Positions 38,201 through 46,424 of a DNA stretch of 56,913 nt are shown in pieces; position 1 is the stretch's first letter; each line of letters begins with the position of its first letter. The stretch comes from Marinovum sp. GTDB taxonomy: Bacteria; Pseudomonadota; Alphaproteobacteria; Rhodobacterales; Rhodobacteraceae. Below the pieces are notes generated by a model that was not told where the DNA came from, searched no databases, and saw only the letters and a list, made by a program, of their open reading frames with translations. The stretch lies in NCBI GenBank assembly GCA_022447495.1, contig JAKVBH010000028.1, positions 1 through 56,913 of the forward strand. The letters run 5' to 3'. Position numbers and translations under genes: made by a program.

Positions 38201-38761
38201 CTCCGGCCTGTGATGCTGACCACGCTGACCACTGTCCTTGGCCTTGCGCCGCTTCTCTACGAGGGGTCCTCGCAGGCGGAGTTCCTGAAACCAACCGTCA
38301 TCACCTTGGTCTACGGTTTAGGCTTTGGCCTGATGCTCGTTTTGATGATTGTCCCCGCTTTGACGGCGATTCAGTCGGATTTTGAACGGTTGATAGTAAC
38401 GCTGCGCCATGGGCTTCGGTTCCGGGCCAAACGTGTGCGTGTCGCTCTGACATTCGCTTTCGTTGGCATGTTGGTTTGGCTGGGGGCGACCTTGGGTAGC
38501 TTCGCGATTCTTGGCCGTTTGCCGGATACGTTGATCGATGCATTGGCGCTCTTCTGTGCGACGCTCGGCAATGCTGCTGTGAGCCTCGGGGTAGCCGAGG
38601 TCAATCCCAACGCTTTTCGCTTCGATGTCATCTCAATGGCCGATGCTTTCCTGCTTTACCTTGCAGGCGTCATTGCGCTTTGCAGCATGGTTTTTGTCGT
38701 GGTTGCTCTCTCTATAGTCACGGCCCGTCGCGCGAGACGTCAGGGGATGGCGCATCCCTGA
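35282..38761 (+). CDS. RND-family efflux permease with two extra C-terminal helices
   Basis: This 1159-residue inner-membrane pump has two repeats of a membrane core plus large periplasmic loops. TM1 follows ARHKTLANLLMILML, and TM4 has the proton-relay pattern LGIVVDDAIVVGEH. The second half has LLGMTGIIINDSIVLVT. Usual HAE-type pumps have 1030-1050 residues. Here about 119 residues follow the normal end, with two more predicted membrane helices (about 1054-1077 and 1121-1147). The end overlaps the convergent DsbD-N-like gene by 22 bp. It forms an operon with the adaptor. Confidence 0.92.
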   Translation: MAARFMPARGLFDYMARHKTLANLLMILMLAAGALAFPNMRAQFFPDVIVDDVSVRVVWDGAGAEDVDSAIVQTLEPALLAVEGVTGSEAQSSEGRAYIKLEFEPGWDMARGAEDVQSALDLVATLPQDAEAPLIRRGTWRDRVTDVVITGPVGVDQLGRFADEFIARLFVEGVTRTTIRGLAAPETVVEVPSIALIQNDVTMAQIAQAIAAEVDTDPAGDVSGASARVRTGVEKRSADQIVAIVLRSNPDGSKLTVGDIAQVRVEGIDRERSYFVSTNQAISIRVDRSAQGDAIDIQRDVEKVAEEFAAILPDGTEVQLIRTRAEAITGRLDILLDNGLVGLGLVVALLFFFLNARTAFWVAAGIPVAMFAAIAFMYAAGLTINMISLFALIITLGIVVDDAIVVGEHADFRYRNLGEDPYTAAANAAKRMALPVFAATLTTVTAFFGLTAIGGRFGDLIRDIPFTVIVVLLASLIECFLILPHHMAKALQQQVKDHWYDWPSKQVNCAFEAFRDYLFRPFMAGVIWARYAVVAGVFVLLASQIALFIGGDVTWRFFNAPERSSITGNFAMAPGATRAETLQMMREMQRATEELGAQYEERHGRNPISYVVAEIGGNAGRGLAGSETKDTDQLGGISIELIDADLRPYSAFAFVGELQDTVRRHPMVETVSFRGWRSGPGGDALDVQFFGASAEILKAASEDLKRALAQFAEVSAVEDNLAYDKEELILELTPQGLALGFTIDELGRVLRNRLAGIEAASYPDGPRSATIRIELPSGELTADFLERTQMRSPTGVYVPLADIVSLERRTGFSTVRRENGLRVISVTGDISEDDPTRAEVITQSLETEILPRIAEERQIDYRLAGLSEQEDNFLADTRMGGILVLTGIYLVLSWVFASWTRPLVVMAIIPFGLVGTIYGHYVWDVPLSMFTVVGLLGMTGIIINDSIVLVTTIDEKARERGIIPAIIDGATDRLRPVMLTTLTTVLGLAPLLYEGSSQAEFLKPTVITLVYGLGFGLMLVLMIVPALTAIQSDFERLIVTLRHGLRFRAKRVRVALTFAFVGMLVWLGATLGSFAILGRLPDTLIDALALFCATLGNAAVSLGVAEVNPNAFRFDVISMADAFLLYLAGVIALCSMVFVVVALSIVTARRARRQGMAHP

Positions 38762-39561
38762 ATGTCGACGGCCTGGCCTCTGCCAATCACAGTCAGGCGC
38801 ACATCGGCCATGTCGACGCGGTAGCCCCGATCTTCGGAATGCGAGATTTCGGTTTCTGCAATCAACGTCTCGCCCTCCCACCATGCGCGTGCCTCGGCCA
38901 CCCAGACAGAAGGGTCGCTTGCTTCGAGCACAACCTGTTCGCGGCCCGGCATTTGGGGCATCACAATCTCGGCGCGGAACCCTGTGCCGTATTGTAACGG
39001 CGCGGTGTAGCAGGCCACAGATTGGACGCCGGCTTCTTCTGCGGAGTAAGGCACGTCCACCAGGGCGGCGACGATGCGCGCATCGGATTGTCCCGCCACA
39101 GGCAAAGAGCCTTCGACATAGAAATTCGCGGGTACGCAAATATCGCTACAAACACCTAGGTTGATATCTGCGCGAAGGCTGATGTCGTTTTCGGTGTTCT
39201 CGGGTGTCACGCGAAGCGGCAGGACCAACTCGCGCGTGTATCCCACGCTGCGCATGCCAGAGACATCAAAGACATCAGGGCGCGGCCAAACCGGTGTCAT
39301 CTCCGCAAGATTGTCGCTCCTGTCGGTATCAAAACGGGGTGGAATCCCCGCATCGCCCGGCGCACGCCAAAATGTCTTCCACCCAGGTGCAAGCGTCAAG
39401 CGTAAGGCGGCAATATGCGTGCCATCCGCCGCGCGCCAACCCGGCAACAATTCCGCGGTGAGAACGTCAAGCTGGACTTGGGCTGAAACTTGCGATGCGC
39501 CTAGGGTCAAACCCATGGCCAGAAGAGCAGTGTGATACAACATCCACCCCATGTGCTGCAC
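38740..39561 (-). CDS. Secreted DsbD N-terminal-domain-like protein
   Basis: The protein of about 270 residues has a signal peptide (LLAMGLTLGASQVSAQ). It resembles the periplasmic N-terminal domain of DsbD/ScsB: WKTFWRAPGDAGIPPRFD, then the redox motif NLGVCSDICVPA with a CxxxC pair, and a C-terminal immunoglobulin-like half. The membrane and C-terminal thioredoxin domains of DsbD are missing. It may accept or deliver electrons to a partner elsewhere. ATGs at 39552 and 39543 are alternative starts. Confidence 0.8.
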   Translation of the reverse strand: MQHMGWMLYHTALLAMGLTLGASQVSAQVQLDVLTAELLPGWRAADGTHIAALRLTLAPGWKTFWRAPGDAGIPPRFDTDRSDNLAEMTPVWPRPDVFDVSGMRSVGYTRELVLPLRVTPENTENDISLRADINLGVCSDICVPANFYVEGSLPVAGQSDARIVAALVDVPYSAEEAGVQSVACYTAPLQYGTGFRAEIVMPQMPGREQVVLEASDPSVWVAEARAWWEGETLIAETEISHSEDRGYRVDMADVRLTVIGRGQAVDIQGCAIP

Positions 39562-39660
39562 TGGGCGGACTTTGCCAAGTCACTTCGCTGCGAGGCTTGC
39601 GCGAGCATCGGTCTCGTCCCATCATAGCATCACTCGCATCGCCAAGGTTTGGAGCCGCGC

Positions 39661-40242
39661 ATGACGACAGAGACCCTCGACGGTCGCGCCGATTTAACCG
39701 GCCATTGCCTTATTGCGATGCCTGGCATGGGTGATCCGCGCTTTGCCCATTCGGTCGTATATTTGTGCGCACATTCCGGCGAAGGTTCGATGGGCCTGAT
39801 CATTAACAAACCAACGCCTGAGATTTCGCTGGGTCATCTTTTGGAACAGTTGGAGCTTGAACATGGACCACACCAAGCCGCGCAAACGGTCTATTTTGGT
39901 GGGCCTGTCGAGACGGGTAGAGGCTTTGTCCTTCACTCCAATGACTACCGCTCTCCTGTTGCCACCCTTGAGGTCTGCAACGTGTTGCATCTGTCGACGA
40001 CATTAGATGTGCTCGAAGAGATTGGTGGCGGCAATGGCCCCGAGCGATTCATTGTGGCCTTGGGTTATGCCGGATGGGGACCGGGCCAACTTGAGGACGA
40101 AATTGCTCAAAACGGCTGGCTGACCTGTCCAGGCACGCCTGAATTGATACTTGGCACGCCAGACAACGACAAATGGGAAAAGGCATTGGAGACAATCGGC
40201 GTCCCGGCTCTCGCGCTTTCTGCGCAGGCAGGCCGGGCCTGA
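39661..40242 (+). CDS. yqgE: YqgE/AlgH family protein (DUF179)
   Basis: This 193-residue protein has the family start LTGHCLIAMPGMGDPRFAHS, then GLIINKPT, VYFGGPVETGRGFVLHS and ALGYAGWGPGQLEDEI. The biochemical role is unknown; the family is often called a putative transcriptional regulator without firm evidence. The ATG at 39661 is given; the frame starts at 39649. The stop is one base from the convergent Sua5-type gene. Confidence 0.93.
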   Translation: MTTETLDGRADLTGHCLIAMPGMGDPRFAHSVVYLCAHSGEGSMGLIINKPTPEISLGHLLEQLELEHGPHQAAQTVYFGGPVETGRGFVLHSNDYRSPVATLEVCNVLHLSTTLDVLEEIGGGNGPERFIVALGYAGWGPGQLEDEIAQNGWLTCPGTPELILGTPDNDKWEKALETIGVPALALSAQAGRA

Positions 40243-40243
40243 T

Positions 40244-41185
40244 CTAGTCGCGCGGCGCGGCCGCTCTGGCCAAACGGTCATTGATTGCCACGCCCAACCC
40301 CGAATCGGGGATCGGTGCCACAGCCAGTGGTCGATCGATGCGATCGGCCTCGTGCAAGACGTCAAATAGGTTGCGCGCCGCTTCCGAGAGATCTCCGCTT
40401 TGCGACAGAGACACCTCGCCGGGGACGTCTCCAAAACCGATCAACATCTCGCCATCTGTTGCCTCGGTCGCGTTGAGCCGCAAAGTGGCGCTGGGCGCGT
40501 AGTGAGACGCCAATTGCCCTGGAGCGTTGATTGCTGCGCTCGGGTCGTGCATGGGCAAAGAGCTGCCAAGCAATGCCTCAAGCTTTTCGCGCGTCACTCC
40601 TCCAGGGCGCAGCAATCTCGGCTCTTGGGCGAGGCCAACGATCGTTGACTCAAGGCCTACAGTGCAGGGCCCACTGTTCAAGACCGCAGCGATGCGGCCT
40701 CCCAGGCCTTCCATTACATGACTTGCCAAAACCGGAGACAACTGACCGGACGGGTTGGCAGAGGGCGCGGCCACAGGTTGGCCCAGGCGTTTTATCACGT
40801 CCTGCGCGATAGCGGTCGCAGGTAGGCGCACCCCCAAGGTGTTGAGACCCGCGCTGGCCAACGTGGCGATACGCGACTCCCTACGCAGTGGCAGCACCAG
40901 TGTCAGAGGTCCCGGCCAAAATGCCTGGGCCAGGAGCTCGGCCTCGGCTGTCCAATGAACAAAGCGTTTGGCCATGGCAACGTCGCAGACATGGACAATC
41001 AATGGGTTGAAAGTCGGGCGATCTTTGGCGGCATAAATCTTGGCCACGGCGTCGCCCTGGGTGGCATCCGCGCCCAAGCCGTAGACTGTTTCGGTGCCAA
41101 AGGCGACGATCTCACCTGCGCACAAGAGCGCTGCGGCCTCGTCGATGCCTTGGTCCGTGGCAGATAAAAGTTTTGTGTCGATCAT
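40244..41185 (-). CDS. tsaC: L-threonylcarbamoyladenylate synthase (Sua5 type)
   Basis: This 313-residue enzyme forms threonylcarbamoyl-AMP for the tRNA t6A modification. The YrdC domain shows FGTETVYGLGADAT, KIYAAKDRPTFNPLIVHV, LGVRLPA and SANPSGQLSP. A C-terminal Sua5 domain of about 100 residues makes this the longer Sua5 form. All expected residues are visible. Confidence 0.95.
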   Translation of the reverse strand: MIDTKLLSATDQGIDEAAALLCAGEIVAFGTETVYGLGADATQGDAVAKIYAAKDRPTFNPLIVHVCDVAMAKRFVHWTAEAELLAQAFWPGPLTLVLPLRRESRIATLASAGLNTLGVRLPATAIAQDVIKRLGQPVAAPSANPSGQLSPVLASHVMEGLGGRIAAVLNSGPCTVGLESTIVGLAQEPRLLRPGGVTREKLEALLGSSLPMHDPSAAINAPGQLASHYAPSATLRLNATEATDGEMLIGFGDVPGEVSLSQSGDLSEAARNLFDVLHEADRIDRPLAVAPIPDSGLGVAINDRLARAAAPRD

Positions 41186-41270
41186 ATCATGACGCCGCGT
41201 TTTGATTTACGCTCCTGCCGCGAGGCCATACCTTGAAATCACACCAAAATACGAGAGGCTTTGTAACGCC

Positions 41271-42971
41271 ATGGCGTATTCCGCCCCGCAGTCAGAATTC
41301 CAGTTCCTTATGACATCGATTGTGCCGCTTGATCTGGTTGCTCAGACCGCGCGATTTGCCGACGCCACGCAGGCCACGGCACAAGCGATGCTAAGCGAGG
41401 CCGCGCGGCTCTCTACTGAGGTCATCGCACCGCTGCAGCGCGCGGGAGATATGCACCCTGCGGTTTTGGAAAACGGTGTGGTTCGTACGTCGCCTGGATT
41501 TGCCGAAGGGTATCGCGCCCTTGCCGATTGGGGGTGGAACGCTATCGCCGCCGATCCAGAGCACGGTGGCATGGGTTTGCCTATGATGCTGACCACGGCG
41601 GTCAATGACATGCTGGCGGGCGCCTGTTTGTCGTTGCAACTCGCCCCTTTGATGACCCAAGGCCAAATTGAAGCTTTGGAAACCTATGCATCTGATGAGA
41701 TCAAGGCGCTCTATCTGCCGAAACTGATCTCTGGCGAGTGGACCGGTACGATGAATCTCACCGAACCGCAGGCAGGGTCAGATGTTGGGGCACTCAGGAC
41801 CAAAGCCGACCTCCTCGAAGACGGCAGTTACGTGATCTCAGGGCAGAAGATCTACATTTCCTGGGGCGATCACGACATGGCAGAGAATGTCTGTCACCTG
41901 GTGCTTGCCAGAACGCCCGGTGCACCGGACGGGACCAAAGGAATCAGCCTGTTTCTGGTGCCAAAATTCTTGCCCAAAGAAGACGGCACCCCGGGCGCGC
42001 GCAACGACCTACGCCCAGTGAGCCTGGAGCACAAAATGGGTTTGCATGGCTCGCCTACAGCGGTGATGGAATATTCTGGGGCCAAGGGGTGGCTTGTTGG
42101 GGATCCGTTGGGTGGCATGAAGGCAATGTTCACGATGATGAACAACGCACGTCTTGGCGTCGGCGTGCAGGGCATAGGTGTGGCCGAAGCGGCGACCCAA
42201 GCTGCCCTAGACTATGCTCAAACCCGTGTTCAAGGCGGCAAGAGCCCCATTCTTGGTCATGCCGATGTGCGCCGTATGCTTGCAGAAATGCGCGCCGACA
42301 CGTTTGCTGCGCGCGCGATTGCTTTGGCCTGCGCGCAAGCCATCGACATGGCCCAAGCCACGGGCGATTCAAATTGGAAGGCCCGCGCGGCTCTTCTTAC
42401 ACCCATTGCTAAATCGTTTGGCACCGAGACGGGCATTCGTGCGGCGGAGCTGGGCGTTCAGGTCCACGGTGGCATGGGCTTTGTCGAAGAGACCGGCGTG
42501 GCCCAATTCTCACGCGATGTGCGTGTTACAGCGATCTATGAAGGCACCAACGGCATTCAAGCCATGGACCTCGTCGGGCGCAAAATGCTCGACGGCGGTG
42601 AGGCGATGACCAGCCTCATTGACGAGATCGAAGCCCATGCCGAAGCGGTTCATGGCACCTTGAATGAAGTGTCCGAGCCAGTTTGGCAAGCCTCTGAGAC
42701 GCTGCGCGAGGCGATGGAAACTTTGGCGCATCTGCCGATGGCGGACCGCTTTGGAGCCGCCGTGCCTTTCTTGATGGGCTTTGCGCGGGTGCTTGGTGCG
42801 CATTACCACTTGCGCGCGATTGCCAATGAGGGCGTCGAGAGCGCACGCGGGCGGTTGGGTCGGTTCTATATCGAACGCCTTCTGCCCCAACATGTCAGTT
42901 ACTTTGCACAGGTGAGCCTTGGCTCCGATGTACTCGACACGCTGAGTGCAGCGGATCTGGCCACGCAATGA
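41271..42971 (+). CDS. Acyl-CoA dehydrogenase (large, DmdC-like subfamily)
   Basis: This 566-residue FAD-dependent acyl-CoA dehydrogenase is longer than the 380-residue type, with an N-terminal extension and a C-terminal acyl-CoA dehydrogenase-C-like domain. It shows MNLTEPQAGSDVGAL, ISGQKIYISWGDHD and the C-terminal GGMGFVEETGVAQFSRDVR with IYEGTNGIQAMDLVGRK, where the Glu acts as base. Roseobacters have several such paralogues, one being DmdC of the DMSP demethylation pathway. Which this is cannot be told without comparison. The stop overlaps the next gene (ATGA). Confidence 0.93.
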   Translation: MAYSAPQSEFQFLMTSIVPLDLVAQTARFADATQATAQAMLSEAARLSTEVIAPLQRAGDMHPAVLENGVVRTSPGFAEGYRALADWGWNAIAADPEHGGMGLPMMLTTAVNDMLAGACLSLQLAPLMTQGQIEALETYASDEIKALYLPKLISGEWTGTMNLTEPQAGSDVGALRTKADLLEDGSYVISGQKIYISWGDHDMAENVCHLVLARTPGAPDGTKGISLFLVPKFLPKEDGTPGARNDLRPVSLEHKMGLHGSPTAVMEYSGAKGWLVGDPLGGMKAMFTMMNNARLGVGVQGIGVAEAATQAALDYAQTRVQGGKSPILGHADVRRMLAEMRADTFAARAIALACAQAIDMAQATGDSNWKARAALLTPIAKSFGTETGIRAAELGVQVHGGMGFVEETGVAQFSRDVRVTAIYEGTNGIQAMDLVGRKMLDGGEAMTSLIDEIEAHAEAVHGTLNEVSEPVWQASETLREAMETLAHLPMADRFGAAVPFLMGFARVLGAHYHLRAIANEGVESARGRLGRFYIERLLPQHVSYFAQVSLGSDVLDTLSAADLATQ

Positions 42972-43999
42972 GCCGAATAGACTACCCCTTGGAAGACGCG
43001 CCCGAAAGCGGCGCTGTTATTGAAGTTGCCGATGGTGTTTTATGGATGCGTTTGCCGCTTCCGATGGCGCTGGATCATGTGAATATTTATGCGCTGGACG
43101 AGGGCGACCATTGGACAGTGATTGACACGGGCATCCACGCCAAACCCTATGTTGCGATCTGGGAAAAGCTCTTGGCTGGACCATTGGGCGGCAAGCCTGT
43201 GGGCCGGGTTATTCTAACTCATCACCACCCCGATCATGTCGGCAATGCGGGTTGGCTCGCGGCGCGAGGTGCGGACATTTGGTCTACGCGCACCGCTTGG
43301 CTTTTGGCTCGCATGTTAACGTTGGATGTTCAAGCGACGCCCACGCCAGAGACGCTGGCCTACTACCGTGCGGGGGGTATGGACGGCAAACTATATGAGA
43401 AACGCGCGTCTGAACGGCCCTTTAACTTTGCCGATGGCGTTCATCCGATTCCACTAGGTTTCACAAGATTGAGTCAGGGCCAGACCATTGAGATGGGGGG
43501 GCGTCGCTGGGATGTGCATATCGGTGGTGGCCACGCACCGGATCACGCCACGTTTTGGAGCCAAGACGACAATTTGGTGATTTCCGGAGACCAGATCCTG
43601 CCTTCAATTTCACCCAATCTTGGGGTCTATGCCACCGAACCGGAAGCGGACCCAGTCTCAGATTGGTTGCAGAGCTGTGGACGGTTTCTTGACCTGGCCC
43701 GGGACGAACACTTGGTTTTATGTGGTCACAAGCGCCCGTTCACGGGCCTTCCGCTCCGGCTCAGACAATTGATCGACAACCACCACGGCTGTCTTGAGCG
43801 GTTGCGCGCGCATCTTTTAGAGCCAAAAACACCGGCAGAATGCTTTTTGCCACTCTTCAAGCGAGAGATCAAAGGTGGGGAGTACGGTCTGGCCCTTGTT
43901 GAGGCCATGGCGCATTGTTTGCACTTATGGCACGCGGGTGAGACGGATCGTCAAATCACCGACTTTGGTGCGTGGCGGTTTGTGATGCGGGACGTTTGA
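42968..43999 (+). CDS. Metallo-beta-lactamase-fold hydrolase
   Basis: The 343-residue protein has the metal motif LTHHHPDHVGNAGWL (HxHxDH-type), a later His in GGGHAPDHATFW, and ISGDQILPSISPN. It has an extra C-terminal winged-helix-like region as in LACTB2-like enzymes. It overlaps the acyl-CoA dehydrogenase by 4 bp. It is likely a thioesterase or glyoxalase II-like enzyme in the same acyl-CoA pathway (inference). Confidence 0.88.
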   Translation: MSRIDYPLEDAPESGAVIEVADGVLWMRLPLPMALDHVNIYALDEGDHWTVIDTGIHAKPYVAIWEKLLAGPLGGKPVGRVILTHHHPDHVGNAGWLAARGADIWSTRTAWLLARMLTLDVQATPTPETLAYYRAGGMDGKLYEKRASERPFNFADGVHPIPLGFTRLSQGQTIEMGGRRWDVHIGGGHAPDHATFWSQDDNLVISGDQILPSISPNLGVYATEPEADPVSDWLQSCGRFLDLARDEHLVLCGHKRPFTGLPLRLRQLIDNHHGCLERLRAHLLEPKTPAECFLPLFKREIKGGEYGLALVEAMAHCLHLWHAGETDRQITDFGAWRFVMRDV

Positions 44000-44042
44000 T
44001 TTCCCTCTAGCACTTGCAGGCAAACCCGTTAGGGTCAGCGCC

Positions 44043-44504
44043 ATGTACAAAGACACTTACACCACCGCCGACGCCCTCGAAGCCGCCGTATCGCCCCGCC
44101 GCGTGGAGGCCCACACCGAAGAGCCCAACGAAGACGGATTGCCGACCGCGCTTACTCAAAAGCCAGTTGAGCGCAAGAGCCCTGCGGAATGGGCCTATGA
44201 ACGGCTGATCCTGTATATCCAGAATTTTGAAAAGATGCTGGACGCCGATCACGAGGTGGCTATGGGCTTTGCCGGTGGCGAAGCTGGTGTGCTGCGGATC
44301 GAAGGAATGGGCTTTTTTGAGCCTGATATCATCACTTTCTATGGCACCGACCCTACGGGCGCGCGGACTCAATTGGTGCAACACGTTAGCCAGTTGAGTG
44401 TCATGCTGCGGGCTCTGCCGCGTGAGGTGCGCGATGACAAACCGGCACGCCGGATCGGCTTCAAACTCGCTCAAACGCTAGAAAGCGAGGAAAAAGCGAC
44501 ATAA
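44043..44504 (+). CDS. DUF6173 family protein
   Basis: This 153-residue protein has a conserved C-terminal part: AEWAYERLILYIQNFEKML, EVAMGFAGGEAGVLRIEGM and DIITFYGTDPTGARTQLVQH. These match a family of unknown function common in Rhodobacteraceae. A minus-strand frame of similar length (44007-44474) was judged a shadow. It lies just after the metallo-beta-lactamase-fold gene, in the same direction. Confidence 0.8.
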   Translation: MYKDTYTTADALEAAVSPRRVEAHTEEPNEDGLPTALTQKPVERKSPAEWAYERLILYIQNFEKMLDADHEVAMGFAGGEAGVLRIEGMGFFEPDIITFYGTDPTGARTQLVQHVSQLSVMLRALPREVRDDKPARRIGFKLAQTLESEEKAT

Positions 44505-44592
44505 TTGCGCAGGTCCCAAGCCGCGCAGCCCCGTGACAGGCCGATCAGGCTGGGCTAGGAGAAAGGCGTGGGACCACAGCGAGAGAAGAGCC

Positions 44593-44733
44593 ATGGCAGA
44601 TCAAGAGCATAAGCACGGCGAGATGGATATCTCTGTCCAAGAAGAAACATTCAACGGCTTTATCCAATGGACGATCCGTGGTGCGTTAGCGTTCATTTTC
44701 ATTGGCATTCCAGTGATGTTGCTCGTCGCTTAA
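44593..44733 (+). CDS. aa3-type cytochrome c oxidase subunit IV
   Basis: The 46-residue protein has a soluble N terminus, DQEHKHGEMDISVQEETFNGF, and one membrane helix (GALAFIFIGIPVMLLVA). This matches the short bacterial COX subunit IV, a structural accessory of the aa3 oxidase. The start at 44593 is preceded by AGAGAAG; the frame extends upstream to 44533 without conservation. The other oxidase genes are not in this window. Confidence 0.85.
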   Translation: MADQEHKHGEMDISVQEETFNGFIQWTIRGALAFIFIGIPVMLLVA

Positions 44734-44737
44734 CACG

Positions 44738-45403
44738 ATGATCGGTCGATTTCGGACATGCATTTTGGCGCTGTGCGCGATGCTCCTTTTGGGGGCTTGC
44801 GCCACCGATACGCGATACGATTCTGTCGACCAGATCAATGCGGCGCGCTACGTCCATAACGGTCCATCGTCGATCACGCTCTATACGATGGTCAACACGT
44901 CCAATGGCAGTGGTGCCCATACATCAATGATGGTGAATGCCTCTCAGCGAGTGATTTTTGACCCTGCGGGATCAGTGTCCTTTAGCGGACTTCCGGAAAA
45001 CGCCGATGTCCTCTACGGCATCACCCCAAAATATGAGCGCGCCTACGAAAGCGCCCATGCCCGCAAGACTTTCTATGTGGCCATTCAAAAAATTGATGTA
45101 TCGCCCGAGGTTGCGGAACAAGCCTTGAACCTGGTGTTGAGCAACGGCGCTGTCGTTCAAACCTTCTGTGCCAAAGCGACCTCGTCCATCCTGCGGCAGC
45201 TTCCGGGTTTTGAAAGCATCGGATCAACTTTTTATCCAAACAATCTGCGCGACCAATTTGCCAAGCTTCCAGGCGTCACCGAACGCATTCTTGTGGAGCA
45301 GGACGAGGACGACAAAACCTTGGCGGTGCAACGTCTTGAGGCCGAATTAGCCCAGCAGATAGAGACTCGCGTAGAGGGTCGCAGCACCACAGCTGATCGC
45401 TAG
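44738..45403 (+). CDS. Putative lipoprotein with possible permuted papain-like fold
   Basis: The 221-residue protein has a lipoprotein signal peptide with lipobox LLLGAC (Cys20). The mature part contains a His in GAHTSMMVNA followed by VIFDPAGS, and a Cys in VQTFCAKATSSILRQL near residue 143. A His early and a Cys near a helix is the layout of circularly permuted NlpC/P60-like (LRAT/YaeF) enzymes; this is inference. The 3' end overlaps the convergent azlD gene by 57 bp. Confidence 0.65.
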   Translation: MIGRFRTCILALCAMLLLGACATDTRYDSVDQINAARYVHNGPSSITLYTMVNTSNGSGAHTSMMVNASQRVIFDPAGSVSFSGLPENADVLYGITPKYERAYESAHARKTFYVAIQKIDVSPEVAEQALNLVLSNGAVVQTFCAKATSSILRQLPGFESIGSTFYPNNLRDQFAKLPGVTERILVEQDEDDKTLAVQRLEAELAQQIETRVEGRSTTADR

Positions 45404-45673
45404 GATCACATTGGAGCGCCAAATCCCAACAACCAGCGTGACCGCCGCGGCAGCCATTCGTGCCGCATCGGGATCACCGCCCGTTGCCGCGGGCCAGACG
45501 ACCATGGGGGCCACTAGGCCTGGAATCACAGCAACCGCAGTATAGCGCAAATGCCGCAAGACCCAGTCTGGCAAAGGCCGGTCGCCGATCAGGCCCAAAA
45601 ACGACAAGCGCAGCAAAAAAGAGCCAAACGCAAGGCTGATGATCACGATCCATAGGTTTGGAAACGCACTCAT
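45347..45673 (-). CDS. azlD: AzlD-family branched-chain amino acid export subunit
   Basis: This 108-residue protein has about four membrane helices and the family start LWIVIISLAFGSFLLRLSFLG with PDWVLRHLRYTAVAVIPGL. It is the small partner of AzlC in branched-chain amino acid export. Its start overlaps the azlC stop (ATGA). The C terminus overlaps the lipoprotein gene on the other strand. Confidence 0.9.
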   Translation of the reverse strand: MSAFPNLWIVIISLAFGSFLLRLSFLGLIGDRPLPDWVLRHLRYTAVAVIPGLVAPMVVWPAATGGDPDAARMAAAAVTLVVGIWRSNVILAISCGAATLYASLYLLG

Positions 45674-46371
45674 TGGCTACGCCTCCGCTCAACCTCTGCC
45701 CCGGCCATCATCCCGGCAAGTCCCGCCACCAAAAGCCCTGTTTGATATGGCATCGAGGCAAAAATCAGTGCTGCGACAATTGACACCAGCGCCGCCACCA
45801 CATGGGCAAAGGTGCGCAGCATCGGTGCAACAACCGCGAGAAATGTAATTGGTACCGCGAAATCGAGCGCTAGCCACTCCGGCACCCGCTGTCCCACCAA
45901 AGCGCCCAGAAGCGTCATCGAATACCAAACAGGCACTACCAAAAGGGTGCAGCCCCAAAAGTACCCCGTCTTTTCGCGTAAGCTCAGCTTGGGCGCCGCG
46001 TCAAAGCGGTTCATTGACATGGCATAGGGCTGATCGACCAAGAAATACGCCGCCAGCGCGCGCTTCCAAAAGGGCAGGGGGCCCATGTGAGGCACAAGCG
46101 AGGCGGAGTAAATGGCCATGCGCATATTCACCGCCAGAGCAGAGATGATCACGACAATCGTTGGCGCGTTTTCTTGCATCAATCCCAGTGCGGTGAACTG
46201 CGCGGCTCCGGCTATCACGACCAACGAAAACGTCAACGTTTCCAGAACGCTGAGTCCTGCTTCGGTGGAGACCAAGCCGAAGAGCATTGAGAACGGAACA
46301 ATCACCAGGCAAAATGGCAGTGTGTCGCGGACGCCACGAAAAAATTCTACGCTTGTTTTGCTTTGAGACAT
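45670..46371 (-). CDS. azlC: AzlC-family branched-chain amino acid export permease
   Basis: This 233-residue integral membrane protein has FFRGVRDTLPFCLVIVPFSM, FSLVVIAGAAQFTALGLM and FLVDQPYAMSMNRF, all typical of AzlC/YgaZ. It forms a two-component exporter with AzlD (overlapping genes). The start at 46371 (MSQSKTSVEFF) fits; an upstream frame to 46455 overlaps the fdhD start region on the other strand. Confidence 0.92.
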   Translation of the reverse strand: MSQSKTSVEFFRGVRDTLPFCLVIVPFSMLFGLVSTEAGLSVLETLTFSLVVIAGAAQFTALGLMQENAPTIVVIISALAVNMRMAIYSASLVPHMGPLPFWKRALAAYFLVDQPYAMSMNRFDAAPKLSLREKTGYFWGCTLLVVPVWYSMTLLGALVGQRVPEWLALDFAVPITFLAVVAPMLRTFAHVVAALVSIVAALIFASMPYQTGLLVAGLAGMMAGAEVERRRSQ

Positions 46372-46424
46372 GCGGTTTCCTTCGTCACTCTCAGTGCCGT
46401 AGTCGAAAAAGAGAGCCCTTGGCA

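Noticed and set aside
44007..44474. 155-residue minus-strand frame opposite the DUF6173 gene
   Set aside because: The plus-strand product has the recognised family sequence; the minus frame is its shadow.
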